From Otatea glauca (Eukaryota; Streptophyta; Magnoliopsida; Poales; Poaceae): a DNA stretch of 64,000 nt. Of the stretch, positions 14,301 through 24,660 are shown piece after piece. The notes beneath the pieces were generated by a model. It saw nothing but the letters and a program-made list of their open reading frames with translations. It was not told the DNA's origin and ran no database searches. A program made the translations under genes and the position numbers. The DNA lies in the NCBI GenBank assembly GCA_036346275.1, contig CM070730.1, positions 1,364,309 through 1,428,308 of the forward strand, given 5' to 3'. The stretch's first letter is position 1. Each line of letters begins with the position of its first letter.

Positions 14301-16225
14301 ACAGTTCATTCACTTAAGGTTCAAGAAGTGGTAAGGTTTCACTTGTGTTGTGGAGGATTAGTTGACTGCAAAGTAGAAATGAATATGTTCATTGACATTA
14401 ATGGGTGAAGTAGTTATTGAGTCACTGAGTCTCGTCTTTCTAATGGACATCTTGTTATGTGAACAAACAGGTTAAAGGTGTGAAACCATTGCCTCTTCCT
14501 GAAATGGCTAGTCTTTTCATGAGCCTTCACCTGGCAGTTACTCCTGGACTTGTATGTTATGCGATTTTTCTCCAGAGAGATGAGCCTTTTTTATTTCAAA
14601 GTATTAAAGTTTTTTTTTTAGGATAACAACCCGAACAATCTGGTGGCGTGCACTACATTCTTTTCCGAAACAACCCGTGCCATGCTTTGTCTGGTAAGTA
14701 CGATGAACTGTACTTTGAATTCTTGGCAACTTCCCTTCTACGAAGAAATTTTGCTGTTGGAATGCAGCTAGTTTGTCTGATATTCATTTTCTGAGCTATT
14801 CTGGCATTATGCCTTCTATAGTTATTAAGTCGTCGAGTCGATGTAGGGGCGACTTGTCAACTTGGACGACAAGTCGACTGACTAGTCATGACTAGACAAC
14901 AGATATTCAGCACACTAAGTTGAGCAAATTCTACGCTTCTAGCAATAGTTTAAGACATGTTTATATACTGTTTTGCATGAAATAAATAATAAAGAGCAGA
15001 ACACACATATTCTAGTCTCACTTCTAAGTTCTAAATGGGCCAGGCCAAGCCCAAGTCAAGGACTCAAGGTCCAACCCAACATGTGGCTCGGCTAGCTTGA
15101 CAGGCAAGTCGTGCGATTAATCACAACTAGTCATCCAAGTCGCTCGACTAGGAAACTAATCGAGTCGAGCTCCTCTAGTTGTTCTCCCAGGCCGACTTGT
15201 CGATTAATCGACAATTAGTCGTGATTAATCGCTCGACTTGATAACGAAGTGCAACCCAACCTTCATCTACAAATACCAGTTACTAACTCAACCAAACCCT
15301 TTAGTGGCGAAGGCGACTCATGAGTCATGAAACTTCCTATTCTTTGTCACATTTTGTACCTGACTAGCACTATTGGGTTAAGCCCAACCCAGTTCATTAC
15401 ACAAACGAGTACAACCCTGGCCATTTTTCTTCAAGGTTGATTTCCAACTGACAAATAGCAGCCCACTAGAATATTGTCCAGATGGTCCCAGGATAGTGTG
15501 AACAGCAATATGTCTTCGTGATTTTCCGAGCCTCTTCTGCTACCTGTGATGCATTGTATCTCTATGCAGCCTTATCCTTCGTACTGAATTTTGCACCTGA
15601 GTTTTTTTACTGATGCACTGAGCTGTAGGCCTGTAGCTAGGAAAAAAAAATTCAGTTAGTGGTCATTCCTTAACAAAACATTATAGTGCCTCAGCGCCTC
15701 TTTGCCAGCAAACTTGACTGGTCATGTGATTTATTTCAGTGTAGAAAAACGATCTCTACTCCTGTGAATATCAGTCTCAGTTCTTACATGTCTTGTTTTT
15801 TGTCGTCTGTGTCATCTTTGCTTACACACAAACGTTCCACACGTGTACCTTGTAGGTTCTAGCTAGATGACTGACCTTTTTGCCAATATCCTTGACCATT
15901 TGCAGGTCAGAGTCGAAACAGATCCACAAGACAGAACTCAACTCCGGCTAACAGTTGCATCAGGAGATCAACATTTGACATTCGAGTATGGCTTACTCCG
16001 CTATTTCTACTGTAATGTTTGTGGTTTATGACTACTAGGAAAACAAATGTTAATCCGGGAATTTCGCCGAACAGGTTGAAAGAGTTCATCAAGGAGCATT
16101 TAATTGATATCCCAAGCCCAAGGACTCAAGCAGCCACGCCTCCCGTTCCGGTGCAGCCACAATTGCCTCCGGCAGCACCTGCCACATGTAACGACCCTGG
16201 TGCCATGCTAGCTGAGTTGCTATGA
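5378..16225 (+). CDS. AP2A: AP-2 complex subunit alpha (alpha-adaptin), 27 exons
   Basis: Large subunit of the plasma-membrane clathrin adaptor AP-2, which binds PIP2, cargo, clathrin and accessory proteins in endocytosis. Exons: 5378-5509, 6473-6604, 6747-6872, 7072-7134, 7215-7312, 7390-7597, 9230-9301, 9535-9627, 9834-9935, 10082-10179, 11066-11147, 11267-11355, 11672-11777, 11857-11922, 12202-12308, 12400-12504, 12598-12718, 12838-13023, 13102-13401, 13573-13653, 13787-13951, 14030-14116, 14205-14330, 14471-14551, 14622-14693, 15906-15985, 16075-16225. All introns are GT-AG and phases match, giving 1042 residues, the usual plant length. The start MALSGMRGLSVFISD is the family N-terminus in a good context (GAGATGG). 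Residues 1-600 form the adaptin trunk; the basic stretch YEKKKYV (about 49-55) corresponds to the known PIP2-binding region. Residues 605-762 are a low-complexity hinge with DLLADLLGPL (about 713-722). Residues 765-1042 form the appendage (Ig-like sandwich, then platform), ending DPGAMLAELL. No stop or frameshift was seen, so it looks functional. Confidence 0.96.
5822..5875. repeat. Stowaway-like MITE end in intron 1
   Basis: The reverse strand reads TACTCCCTCTGTTACAAAAT, which matches the well-known plant Stowaway (Tc1/mariner MITE) terminus of the form CTCCCTCCGTYCCAAAATA next to a TA dinucleotide. Only this end is evident; I could not find a convincing partner end in intron 1, so it is either a solo end or heavily diverged. 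Confidence 0.4.
8285..8735. repeat. MITE-like inverted-repeat element in intron 6
   Basis: The left end reads TATATAGGAAGTACGGGAAA, followed by CTTCCGG and ACTCCCACTTTCAATG. The reverse complement of the right end reads TATATAGGAAGCCTTTTGCG, followed by CTTCCGG and ACTCCCACCTCCAATATG. The two ends therefore form imperfect terminal inverted repeats around an AT-rich non-coding core. It lies wholly in intron 6 of the AP-2 alpha gene, away from the splice sites. The superfamily is not clear from the ends. Confidence 0.55.
8632..8721. repeat. 45-bp direct tandem duplication inside the intron-6 MITE
   Basis: Two adjacent 45-bp units start at 8632 and 8677. They share GGCATATTGGAGGTGGGAGT and end GGAAGTACGCAAAA, with two mismatches (CCCCTGG against TCCCCGG). 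The duplicated block is the right terminal part of the MITE, so the terminal repeat is present twice at this end. Confidence 0.8.
8747..9131. repeat. Second MITE-like element in intron 6
   Basis: The left end TGGGACACCATGGTGCCGCA, continuing CCATGATCTAAAATG, pairs with the reverse complement of the right end TGGGGCACCATGGTGTCAAG, continuing GCACCATGATTTCAAATG. The inverted repeats are about 35 bp with few mismatches. The core is AT-rich and non-coding. The element begins about a dozen bases after the preceding MITE. No clear target duplication is visible. Confidence 0.65.
14821..15245. repeat. 425-bp MITE-like element in intron 25
   Basis: The left end GTTATTAAGTCGTCGAGTCG pairs with the reverse complement of the right end GTTATCAAGTCGAGCGATTA. 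Both sides are packed with CGACTTGTCGAC/ACTAGTCGTGATTAATCG motifs that can also pair internally. It is a non-autonomous inverted-repeat element sitting wholly within intron 25 (1212 bp, the second longest) of the AP-2 alpha gene. I do not assign a superfamily. Confidence 0.6.
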
Positions 16226-16801
16226 GAAGTCGAAAACACGTAGCATCTTGATGTACATGGCAGTTGTTTAATCCGAGGATCTAACATCAGCACAAGCACC
16301 TTGCTGCCAAGACGGGGCGTGGTTGAAGATTAATGACGCAAGGGCTGGCGGAGTGAGTCCTCAGCTTGATTCTTCACCGGGAAAGAACTAGATTCTTTTG
16401 GGCCGTCGTAAGGCTTGCCATAGTGTGTAATCTTCATTTGTTGCTTCCTTTTTCCCCATCTGTATACTCGCATTGCCCTAGGTCTGGTGGTGAATATCAG
16501 TAGTTTTGTGTGTTTATATAAGGTGCTAGGTTTTCCACCAAGCCGATTGTAAAGTTGCCATGATGCGCATTGCATTAAGATTTGTACCAGTAAGGTTGGA
16601 ACACGGAAAAGAAATTGATAGGGGTTTTGTTTTGTGCATGGTACGCGGTCGCATATCTCCAATGCTTTGGACTAGACACATCGTTTTTCCAAGGGTTAAA
16701 GGCAAGCCTAGTTTTTGCCCCAAAACCAGTGTAAAATATAGGTGAAAAAAGTTTCACATCTTCTAAGCATGGCATAAGGATTTTACGTAGTTCTTCAGTT
16801 G
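16226..16801 (+). other. 3' UTR and downstream flank of the AP-2 alpha gene
   Basis: This is the stretch between the AP-2 alpha stop codon and the LTR of the downstream gypsy element. It should contain the 3' UTR. No canonical AATAAA signal is clear, so the polyadenylation site is not placed. Antisense open frames here (for example 16330-16662) have no recognisable motif and are treated as chance. Confidence 0.5.
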
Positions 16802-17372
16802 TGTCAATGTTCAAGAGCTGAGGTCCCTTAATGGAACTTCGGAAATATAACTGTAGGTTCCTAGTGAACAAAACGAAACAATGGGGATTATTTCTTTATT
16901 AGCCAAGCGGTTTTTACAAAGTATAAATATTACAGATTCAAGATGATCCTAGATGCCCTTAACAGCGTGGATCGGCCCCCCTATTTATCCCATTGAAGAG
17001 GTGACAGTTGTTCTCCAAAAGGGCATCATGTAGCAAAGATGTGTCTTCTCGCCAAACGGTGCCTTTTCCAGAGATAACTTAGGGTGGTTACATATAATTC
17101 GGACAACTATGCGCACGGAGACATGTCTTGAGGATAAGCGCTTGTCCTCGACGACTCCTTTGGTCAAGATGGCTATTTCACTAGTTGGCGACGACCAGTG
17201 TGAAGCAAAATTTTGACTATTTTGACTGAATTGGTCGAAGATTTAACCGTTCGTATAAGGATGGGTTACGTTCAATGCATTATGGGCTTTATGTATTGCA
17301 GGCCCATTAACAGAGTATAGTCACGAATAATTTGAGGGCCCAAAACAAATGACATGCTTTTAATCCTTGTCA
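16802..17372 (-). repeat. 3' LTR of the old gypsy element
   Basis: Starts TGTCAATGTTCAAGAGCTGA and ends CCTTGTCA. It aligns along its whole length with 47721-48263, for example CCTAGATGCCCTTAACAGCG in both. By eye there are roughly ten to fifteen differences per hundred bases plus small indels. The polypurine tract lies just inside it at about 17373-17390 on the reverse strand. Confidence 0.85.
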
Positions 17373-19439
17373 GCAAGCCCCCAAGTCTTGAGAAATAAGA
17401 GTTTATTACTCAAAACTTTTTGTCTTCTGTGACTCTATATAGGGCTATACGCCAATTATTTGACCGGTTTAAGTGCTAACAATAAATAGAAAATCTTTGC
17501 ACTTTTTTCCATAACTAAACCGATGCCAATTATTTGACCGGTTTAAGTGCTAACAATAAATAGAAAATCTTTGCACTTTTCTCGGTAACTAAACCGACGC
17601 CAATCGTCTTTAATGTGTAAGGTATATAAAGGGGATGAAGGCCTCCTTCTAAATCAAGAAAGGATTACATGCAAACTCCTTTAGTTGTTTCAGCTTTTCA
17701 TCATCTTTATTTCTTCTTCATCAGCTGCGATAAAGGGTATAATCGAACAAAGATGGTGAAAGGTTGAAATATCCAAGGAAGTTTGAGGGTAATATTTGAT
17801 TCCTTCGTACTTTCAGACTTCTGAGGAGAAAATTACTTTCAAACTTTTTCTTAGTTGTTTTAGCACTTCATCTCTCGTCCTTATTTCTTCTCTCATCAAT
17901 TACGATGAGGAGTATGATCAGGAAAAGGAGGTTCAAGGCTTAAACAAGTAAAAAGAAGTTTGAGGATATCAAACCGGTGTCAGTTGTCATTTATTAAAAA
18001 AGGTAGTTTTTACTCTTTCTTTGAAATCGAAACGGTGTCCAAAATTGACACAATTTAGGCTAATATAAAAAGGGGGGTAAATCCTCTCGGATTTCTTACG
18101 CCCTTACTGCTTTCAAGCGCAGGAGTAAAATTCTTAAGTCTTTTGTGACCTGTGAGCTCTTGCCTTCAATCCCTTTCTTCTTCCTCAAACCAATGGCTAT
18201 GGACAAGTCGATTCTCACCGAGGGGAGAATTAAGGAACTAGAAGATCAAGGTTTGATTCCTCCTCGCAAAATGTGCGATGGGATCCTAGCGGGGAGGACA
18301 CGAAGCCAGTGCCTCAGGAGGGCCGTCTCGTCCTTTTCTCTGCTTTAGTGAAATTTGAGTTTCGTCTCCCTGAGAGTGAGTTCTTGACCGACGTGCTTGA
18401 TCATTATGAGATCGAACTGCACCATCTTCCCCTCAAATTCAATTTTGATTTTGAGTGTTTTCTCGCATCTTTGTGAAGCTTTTCTTGGCATTAACTCTCC
18501 AGTTTGTCTTTTTCGCTATTTCTACTAGTATACTAGGAATAGCAAGACCCAGGATCTTTTTTGGAGAGCATATTTCAAGCTCCAAGATAAAATGGCATCT
18601 CAATATCCCCCACTCCCGACCAATGATACATGGCGTGACTATCAGAAGGAGTGGTTTTATTCAAAAATCCCGAGGGGTAGTCGCCTCTGATTTACGGGGA
18701 AGGCGGTCCCAACTTGGATAAGGATCGAAGCGAAGAGAGAGAAAGATTCGCTGGTCCTCACCGAAGAGGAGAGAGACATCGTTAAGATCATCGACAAGCT
18801 GGTGAAGGGAGACTTGATAGGGCAGAAGTTCATCTTTGATTTTTTGTTCCATAAAATAAGATCCTAAAGAGGCGGTTCAGATTCGCTTAGAGAATAGAAG
18901 ACGACCAGGATCCGACCAATGACGAACTTGGAGGTAAGAAAATTCTTAATTACCGACCTCTTTCTTTTTGATTGGAGAATTATACTGATGTTCATGGGTA
19001 TTTCTCCTGTCAGTTCTAACCGCCGAAGAGACTTGGTCAAGAGTTGCGTTTATGCTGCGTTTCTCTTCTGACGGGTCGGACCTTGTTGTCTTGGACAAGC
19101 AGCTATCCAGCCTGATCGGGCAAACTGATGAGTTCATTAATGAACATATCATGGTAAGTACTAAGAAATTTCTTTGGCTATTTTTGTACTAATTATCTTT
19201 TATGCTTAACAATTGTACTTATTCTTTTAGATGCATGGTCATAAGCGATCTGCTGAGCAGTCTGAGGTTTCAGCCTCGGCTCCATCGACCAAGAAAATGA
19301 AGACCATAGGTGCTTCAAAGTAGGTGGATCCTGCCACCATTGGGGCTAGTACTGATCCGACCAATACTAGTTCCACCCTAGCGCCAGCAAGTGTTGTACG
19401 CTCTAAGCAAGCATATGACCAGACTCAAGATAAGAAGGT

Positions 19440-21145
19440 TGTAGGATCAAGGATAACCGAATAGAGAGGGGGTGAATAGGAGGTTTCTAAATCTTTCAAC
19501 ACTTTAAAAATTATGAATGACTCTAAGATATTGAGATACAAATAAGAGTGACACACTTAAATTCTCTCGTAATCACTCAAGATACTATGTCAATTCAAGT
19601 GTAGCAAATATACTAGTGAGCACAAAGACTATCAAGAGTATGCTATTAATGAAATATATTCTCAACAATCAAGAATACCAAACACAAATAAATGGGAGAC
19701 AAGAGATTTAACCCGTGGTCTCGGAGACTTGCCGGTCTCCCCTACTCCACGTTGAGGTGACTTGAACCACGTCAAGCCGGATCCACTTGCTTGAGCCTTC
19801 CTCGATCACTAGGGTAGTTCTTCCCCGCTCCGGGTAGGCGAACTCTGGCCTTCACAAGTTGCCGGGACTTCTCACAATCTCCGTTGAGAAGCTCATCGTG
19901 CACGATTGCCTCCAAGCTGTCTAGGAGGCGGCAACCTCCAAGAGTAATAAACCTTGACGCTTGCTTGAGGTCAAATATCGGTGTCTAAAGGCTCAAACAC
20001 TAAATGCAACACTCAATCTTACTTCTCACACTCACAAATGGAAATTGAATGCACACAAGAGTGGAGAATACTTGCTAGAGGTCAAATATCATCAATGAGG
20101 ACCCCCAAGTTGCTCTAGAATGCAGGTGGGGAGGTATTTATAGTCTCCACCAAACTTTCTAGCCGTTGGAGCTCGAAATAGGCAGAAATCTATTTTTTCG
20201 GTGCTACCGCGCATGTAGGACCGGTAGCACCGGGCTCCACTTCAACGGCTAGAACAGTGCATTTAATGCACTTGCCAGAGACCGTTACAAAAAAGTCCGG
20301 TGCTATCGCCCAACTAGAACCGGTAGCACCGGGTTTCATTTCATTTTCTTTTTCCAAAAAGGATCTCTCTGGAATTAAAGCACTGGGCTGAGGGCCGGTG
20401 CAACCGCTGGTCCGGTAGCACCGGACTACCATGGGCGGTAGCACCGGGTTGCAGATAAGCCAAAAACACACCCCTCTGTAATTTTTACACCAAGCTAATG
20501 TCCGGTGCTACCGCTAGCCCGGTAGCACCGGGCTGCCATGGGCGGTAGCACCGGGCTACAAAACGCCCAAAAAGCCATTCTCTGGAATTTTCACACCGGG
20601 TTCATATCCGGTGCTACCGATAATCCGGTAGCACCGGGTTACCATAAGCGGTAGCACCGGGCTACCAGAACTCAGAAAAGAACTTCTTAGGAATTTTCAC
20701 ACCGCCCTATTGAGCCGGTGCTAGCACCGCGCTGCCATGGGCGGTAGCACCGGATTTTCAGAGACTTGATTTGTTTAAAAAGATTTTCTATTTAGGAACA
20801 CATATATTATCAAGCAATCATTTGAATATGTAATTTAAGCCCTTAAACCCTAAATGACATCAAGATAAGCGTCAAGATCCCTCTTTATAGTACGGCCCTA
20901 ATTCTAGTAAACCGATCTTTCTTCCAAACACCAAGATCGATAAAAGACTAGAAAAGAACCTTATAAATATAACTTTTCATGATCTTGACATATTGATCAT
21001 GCATTTGTACCTTCCTTGATATTTCCATGGTCATCAATCTTGGAATTTACCTACTTTCAATATTCTCAAGAAAAGTATTAGATTATATAACAAAGTTGTC
21101 ATTAATTATCAAAACCAAAACACGATGGGTGCCTAGATGCTTTCA
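19440..21145 (-). repeat. 3' LTR of the copia element
   Basis: TG...CA ends, 1706 bp. The first 700 bases match 30085 onward with few differences. Positions 20199-20757 hold a tandem series of hairpins, listed separately. A conserved block at about 20886-20950 (GATCTTTCTTCCAAACACCA) recurs in the solo LTRs at 36239-37328 and 42526-45895. Confidence 0.9.
20199..20757. repeat. Hairpin array in the copia 3' LTR (about 107-bp tandem units)
   Basis: Arms CGGTGCTACCG and CGGTAGCACCG pair perfectly around short loops. Units begin near 20199, 20297, 20394, 20501, 20608 and 20715, giving spacing of about 97-107. Each unit usually has a third copy of the right arm after CTACCATGGG. Units are joined by a conserved spacer of the type CTCTGGAATTTTCACACCG. 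Confidence 0.85.
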
Positions 21146-21162
21146 ATCTCCCCCTTTTTGGT
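21146..21162 (-). other. Polypurine tract of the copia element
   Basis: The reverse strand reads CAAAAAGGGGGAGAT directly against the inner edge of the 3' LTR. This is the plus-strand priming site of the element and confirms its minus orientation. Confidence 0.85.
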
Positions 21163-22107
21163 AATTGATGACAACCTTAAAGTGACAATTGAAATTGTTA
21201 TTAAGTGAACAAGAGAAAAGAAGGTTTTGCTTCAAGTGATTGAATGTTTATAAGTTTCTTGCTTTTTGAAACACAAAAATATTCAATCATAATATTTTAG
21301 AGCAAAAACTCCCCCTAGAAATGTGCATGTTAATAGAAAGTGAATAGTTGCACATTTGAGAGAATTGCAAAAAAAATTTGTCAGAGTTTTGTTCAAGAAT
21401 TGAATCCGTGGATGAATAAGCAAAGATATTGAAACAACAATATGATATTTAAGATTTCAATTAGTTTGCAAGAGCATGAGAATATTTAAAACAACCATAA
21501 GTATTACAAATGTTTAACCATATCAACCAAGTATCAAACAAAATACATCACATAAACAACCTCCAAGCAACCAACCAAAACACATCATCACATAGTTAGT
21601 TTGTTTCCTTTCGACGCTCTTCCACCATACTTCATTTTTACTTACTTCTCCTCCTTTGGCATCAAATACCAAAATCAAAGAAGATCGTCAAAGAGCTCAA
21701 GAGGCTGGAGGAGCAGGAGGAGGAGGCGGAGTAGACGGAGGAGCACGAGATCCCGAGCGCTGATAAAAGATAGGAAGTGACGAACGGAGCTCGGATATAG
21801 AAGAGTCAACTGAGTCCAGTCTTCCTCGGACCTCCTCAACCATCTGTCTGGTCTGAGCCTAAGTATCATCTAATCTAGCAAATCCACTCATCATGTCAGA
21901 TCTCATACTTGCCAGACTGCTCATGAGGTCATTTTTCAGATTGTCAAGAAATAGATCATGAGATGCTTGCTGAGAAGGAGGGACCTCTGATGCCTCTGGG
22001 ATCTCCTGAGACTGAGGCTGCTAAGATGAAGATTGACCTCGCTGACTGATAGATTGAGGAGCAACCTCATGGGGTCGATAGGGCTTATGAACATCCCCAC
22101 ATCCCCC

Positions 22108-23151
22108 TCAAAATCCAGACACTCTCTTAATAATCATCATTATGTATGGAGCAAGATAGATCCTTTTACCTTTATCACAAGCAGAGGATGTCATTTCCCT
22201 GATCATGAAATCCACCACATCAAACTTATGTTTGTTCATGATTTTACTCATAATATTCCAGGCATATCCTTTGATTTCATCATAGTTTCCGCTCTTGGGA
22301 TGGATGGTTACTCTGACAATTCTATTTATAAGACTAGCAGATGGAAGAAGATGCGCCATTTTACCTGGACGCTTGACTGAAGCTGATGGATCATAGAAAT
22401 CAAACTTCCGGGCGAGAGGGATGACTCTATCACTGTGTATACTGGGATACCCACTGTGATGAATTCCCCAAGCTTCCTCAATTTCATTCTTGGTGACTGT
22501 GTGCACTGTGGCATCTGTCATCCAAGTAATGCTCTCATATGACTCTGAAACATGCAAAGTGGCATAGAACTGTCTGATAAAATCTTCATTGTAGTTGCAC
22601 TTCTTGCTCACAAAGTCAGACAACCCAGCACCATGGAACAGCTCGGGCACCCCCACAAACAATGGAATTTTTCTGATATGATCCCAATTTATCCACTTAT
22701 GATCAGCAAAGTCCTTTTCTTTGTAAATTTCATAAAATACTTTTTGCTGAAACAAAGTTATGAATCTGTCCTCAGTGGCATTCCTAGGCAGCAAATATTG
22801 ATTCGCAATTCTCAAGGAGAAGTATGTGTCACCTTTGATTGTCTTTAGATTGGCCGAAGGATCAAAATCATCAAGATTTTCTTCTTCGGTCTCTTCTCCA
22901 CTCTGAGACTTATCTATATCCATAGAGTCACTTGCTTCATCAGTTTCTGACACAGTTTGTTTTCCCTTGGATTTCTTGGAGCTGCCACCAATTTCTTGCC
23001 TATTCTTCTGTCGGACTTCACGACGTCTTGAAGCTATCGGAATGTCATCTTGACTAACAGAATCTTGAGGAGGTGGAGCACGACCTCTATTTGCAGCCAT
23101 TTTTATGTAAGAGCCAGAGCCTCGGGTCTTAGGCATGATTACTGGATACAA
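22108..23151 (-). CDS. Extra ORF after copia pol (env-like position), uncharacterised plant transposon protein
   Basis: An uninterrupted 347-codon frame lies between RNase H and the polypurine tract, where SIRE-type elements keep their third ORF. Residues 1-100 are basic then acidic and low-complexity (KKSKGKQTVSETDEASDSMD), looking disordered with a possible nuclear signal. Residues 105-347 look globular, with conserved-looking blocks (RFITLFQQKVFYEIYKEKDF; TKNEIEEAWGI; YAWNIMSKIMNKHKFDVVDF). I see no signal peptide and no clear membrane segment, so an envelope role is not supported. It resembles the 'putative plant transposon protein' family seen in many plant elements; this rests on memory of the family. 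Function unknown. It is the longest unbroken frame after integrase. Confidence 0.6.
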   Translation of the reverse strand: MYPVIMPKTRGSGSYIKMAANRGRAPPPQDSVSQDDIPIASRRREVRQKNRQEIGGSSKKSKGKQTVSETDEASDSMDIDKSQSGEETEEENLDDFDPSANLKTIKGDTYFSLRIANQYLLPRNATEDRFITLFQQKVFYEIYKEKDFADHKWINWDHIRKIPLFVGVPELFHGAGLSDFVSKKCNYNEDFIRQFYATLHVSESYESITWMTDATVHTVTKNEIEEAWGIHHSGYPSIHSDRVIPLARKFDFYDPSASVKRPGKMAHLLPSASLINRIVRVTIHPKSGNYDEIKGYAWNIMSKIMNKHKFDVVDFMIREMTSSACDKGKRIYLAPYIMMIIKRVSGF

Positions 23152-23244
23152 AAGAGAGTTTCAAGGAGTAAGATCAATGGATATGCCCTAGAAACTTAGG
23201 ATTTTGTGGAAAAAGATAGCCATTTGTGAGTAGTTTGACTGCAA

Positions 23245-23800
23245 ATCCGGTGCTACCGCCCATGGTAATCCAAGAGCACCGATCAAGTGTGTATATCAGA
23301 CAGGGACAGTAGCACCGCCGAGATCTGATTTTAAATGTAATTTGTTTGAATTCATGATTTTGAATGATTTGATTCAGGAAATGTGGTTTAGCAGCATGTA
23401 TATCCCTCATCAAATTCATTTCAACTACAAGTTTCAACAAATTTCCTCACATTTTGCTATTTTTCACAGAAACCCTAAAAAGATATGAAGATAAGACTAG
23501 GGCATGAAAAATCGACAAATTTTGAACAAGAAAAAGGTACCTTTGATAGAGGATCAAGTGAAGAACAAGAGGATTGAGAGAAATCTTGTTTTCTCCGGAT
23601 GGTTTTGAAGAAAATTTAGTGGGGAATCAAGTCGGAAGAAGGAGAGAGAGAGAAAAGCTGTGGTGCGGTGTGAAGAAGATAAAGAGGACGGTTGCACCGC
23701 ACTGGACTTAACCCCCTAAACCCGACAAATCCGGTGCTACCGCGGATTTTTCGGTAGTACTGGTCTCCGGTGCTACCGCTCTTGTATGAGCGGTGCTACC
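23245..23800. repeat. Scattered hairpin arms in the copia internal region
   Basis: GGTGCTACCGCCCATGG with AGAGCACCG occurs at about 23250-23280. CCGGTGCTACCG and CGGTAGTACTGG with GCGGTGCTACCGGG occur at about 23730-23805. They flank the extra ORF on its upstream side and are the same motif as in the LTR arrays. They might be LTR sequence moved inward or an independent use of the motif. Confidence 0.65.
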
Positions 23801-23880
23801 GGGAAAACAGCCAAAACAAAGGTAAATATCCAGAGAATTCAATATAACTAATAAGATTTCAACATTTTATATAAGACATA

Positions 23881-24115
23881 TGTCGGGGATCGGTCATCCT
23901 GACACGTGTCCAGGCCCCCCGGGGCTTTAGAACGTTTCCCCCGAGCTCGGAGGACCGTTCCCGAGCTCGGGCGGAGGTCTCCCCGAGCTCAGAGGACGGT
24001 TCCCGAGCTCGGGGGAACCTCCGCCCGAGCTCGGGAACGGTCCTCCGAGCTCGGGGGAAATGTTCTAAAGCCTCGGGGGGGCCTGGACACGTGTCAGGAT
24101 GATCGATCCCCGACA
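23881..24115. repeat. 235-bp near-perfect palindrome TGTCGGGG...CCCCGACA
   Basis: The two arms are about 103 bases each and match with about four differences, meeting at a short centre near 23980-24020. Both arms share GACACGTGTCCAGGCC and repeats of CCGAGCTCGGG. It can fold end to end into one long hairpin. It is either a compact LTR (TG...CA ends with an adjacent purine tract) or a fold-back MITE; the purine tract and following gypsy antisense ORF favour LTR. Confidence 0.8.
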
Positions 24116-24660
24116 ACCTGCCCCCGAGACTCAAGAAATGGTCTGAGGCTCTAGGCGTTCTTGAGTCTGAAGTCTTCGAGGAGGGATCGCCCCCTTGGTT
24201 GAGCTCGGGAACTCCCGAGCTCCTTTCTGGGCCCGGGGGAGGCCTCCCACGGGTGCTTTTGATATGGTTGCGCTCGAAAACACTCGAGCTTTGATGTCTT
24301 GTCTCCATATTGGCTTGATGACATTTGGGATGCTCGGGCTTCTCTGCCACGAGGGGACGAGGGGGGCCCAAAAGCGTTCGGGCCTCGCGAGCGGAGAAGT
24401 CGGGGGGACGGTTGGGGGACGTCGAAGAGCTGGCGCCCGCACGAGGGTTTTGAAGGGGCGTGATGCCTCGGTTGCTGCCCGCTGGCTGCGGGCATGTCTT
24501 TTAAGGCGACAGTAATATCGGCAGTCGAGGCGCCTTTAAAACCGGATACTCCACCCTTTGAAGCCTTTCTTCCCCATTGCTCTCATTCTCTGCCCTTTCG
24601 TTTCTGCTCTTTTGCGCTGTTGCGTCTGCCTTCCTTCTCCAATTCCACCCCTCCGATTCC

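Noticed and set aside
22108..23151. Calling the extra copia ORF an envelope protein
   Set aside because: No signal peptide or membrane anchor is visible; position alone does not support an envelope role.
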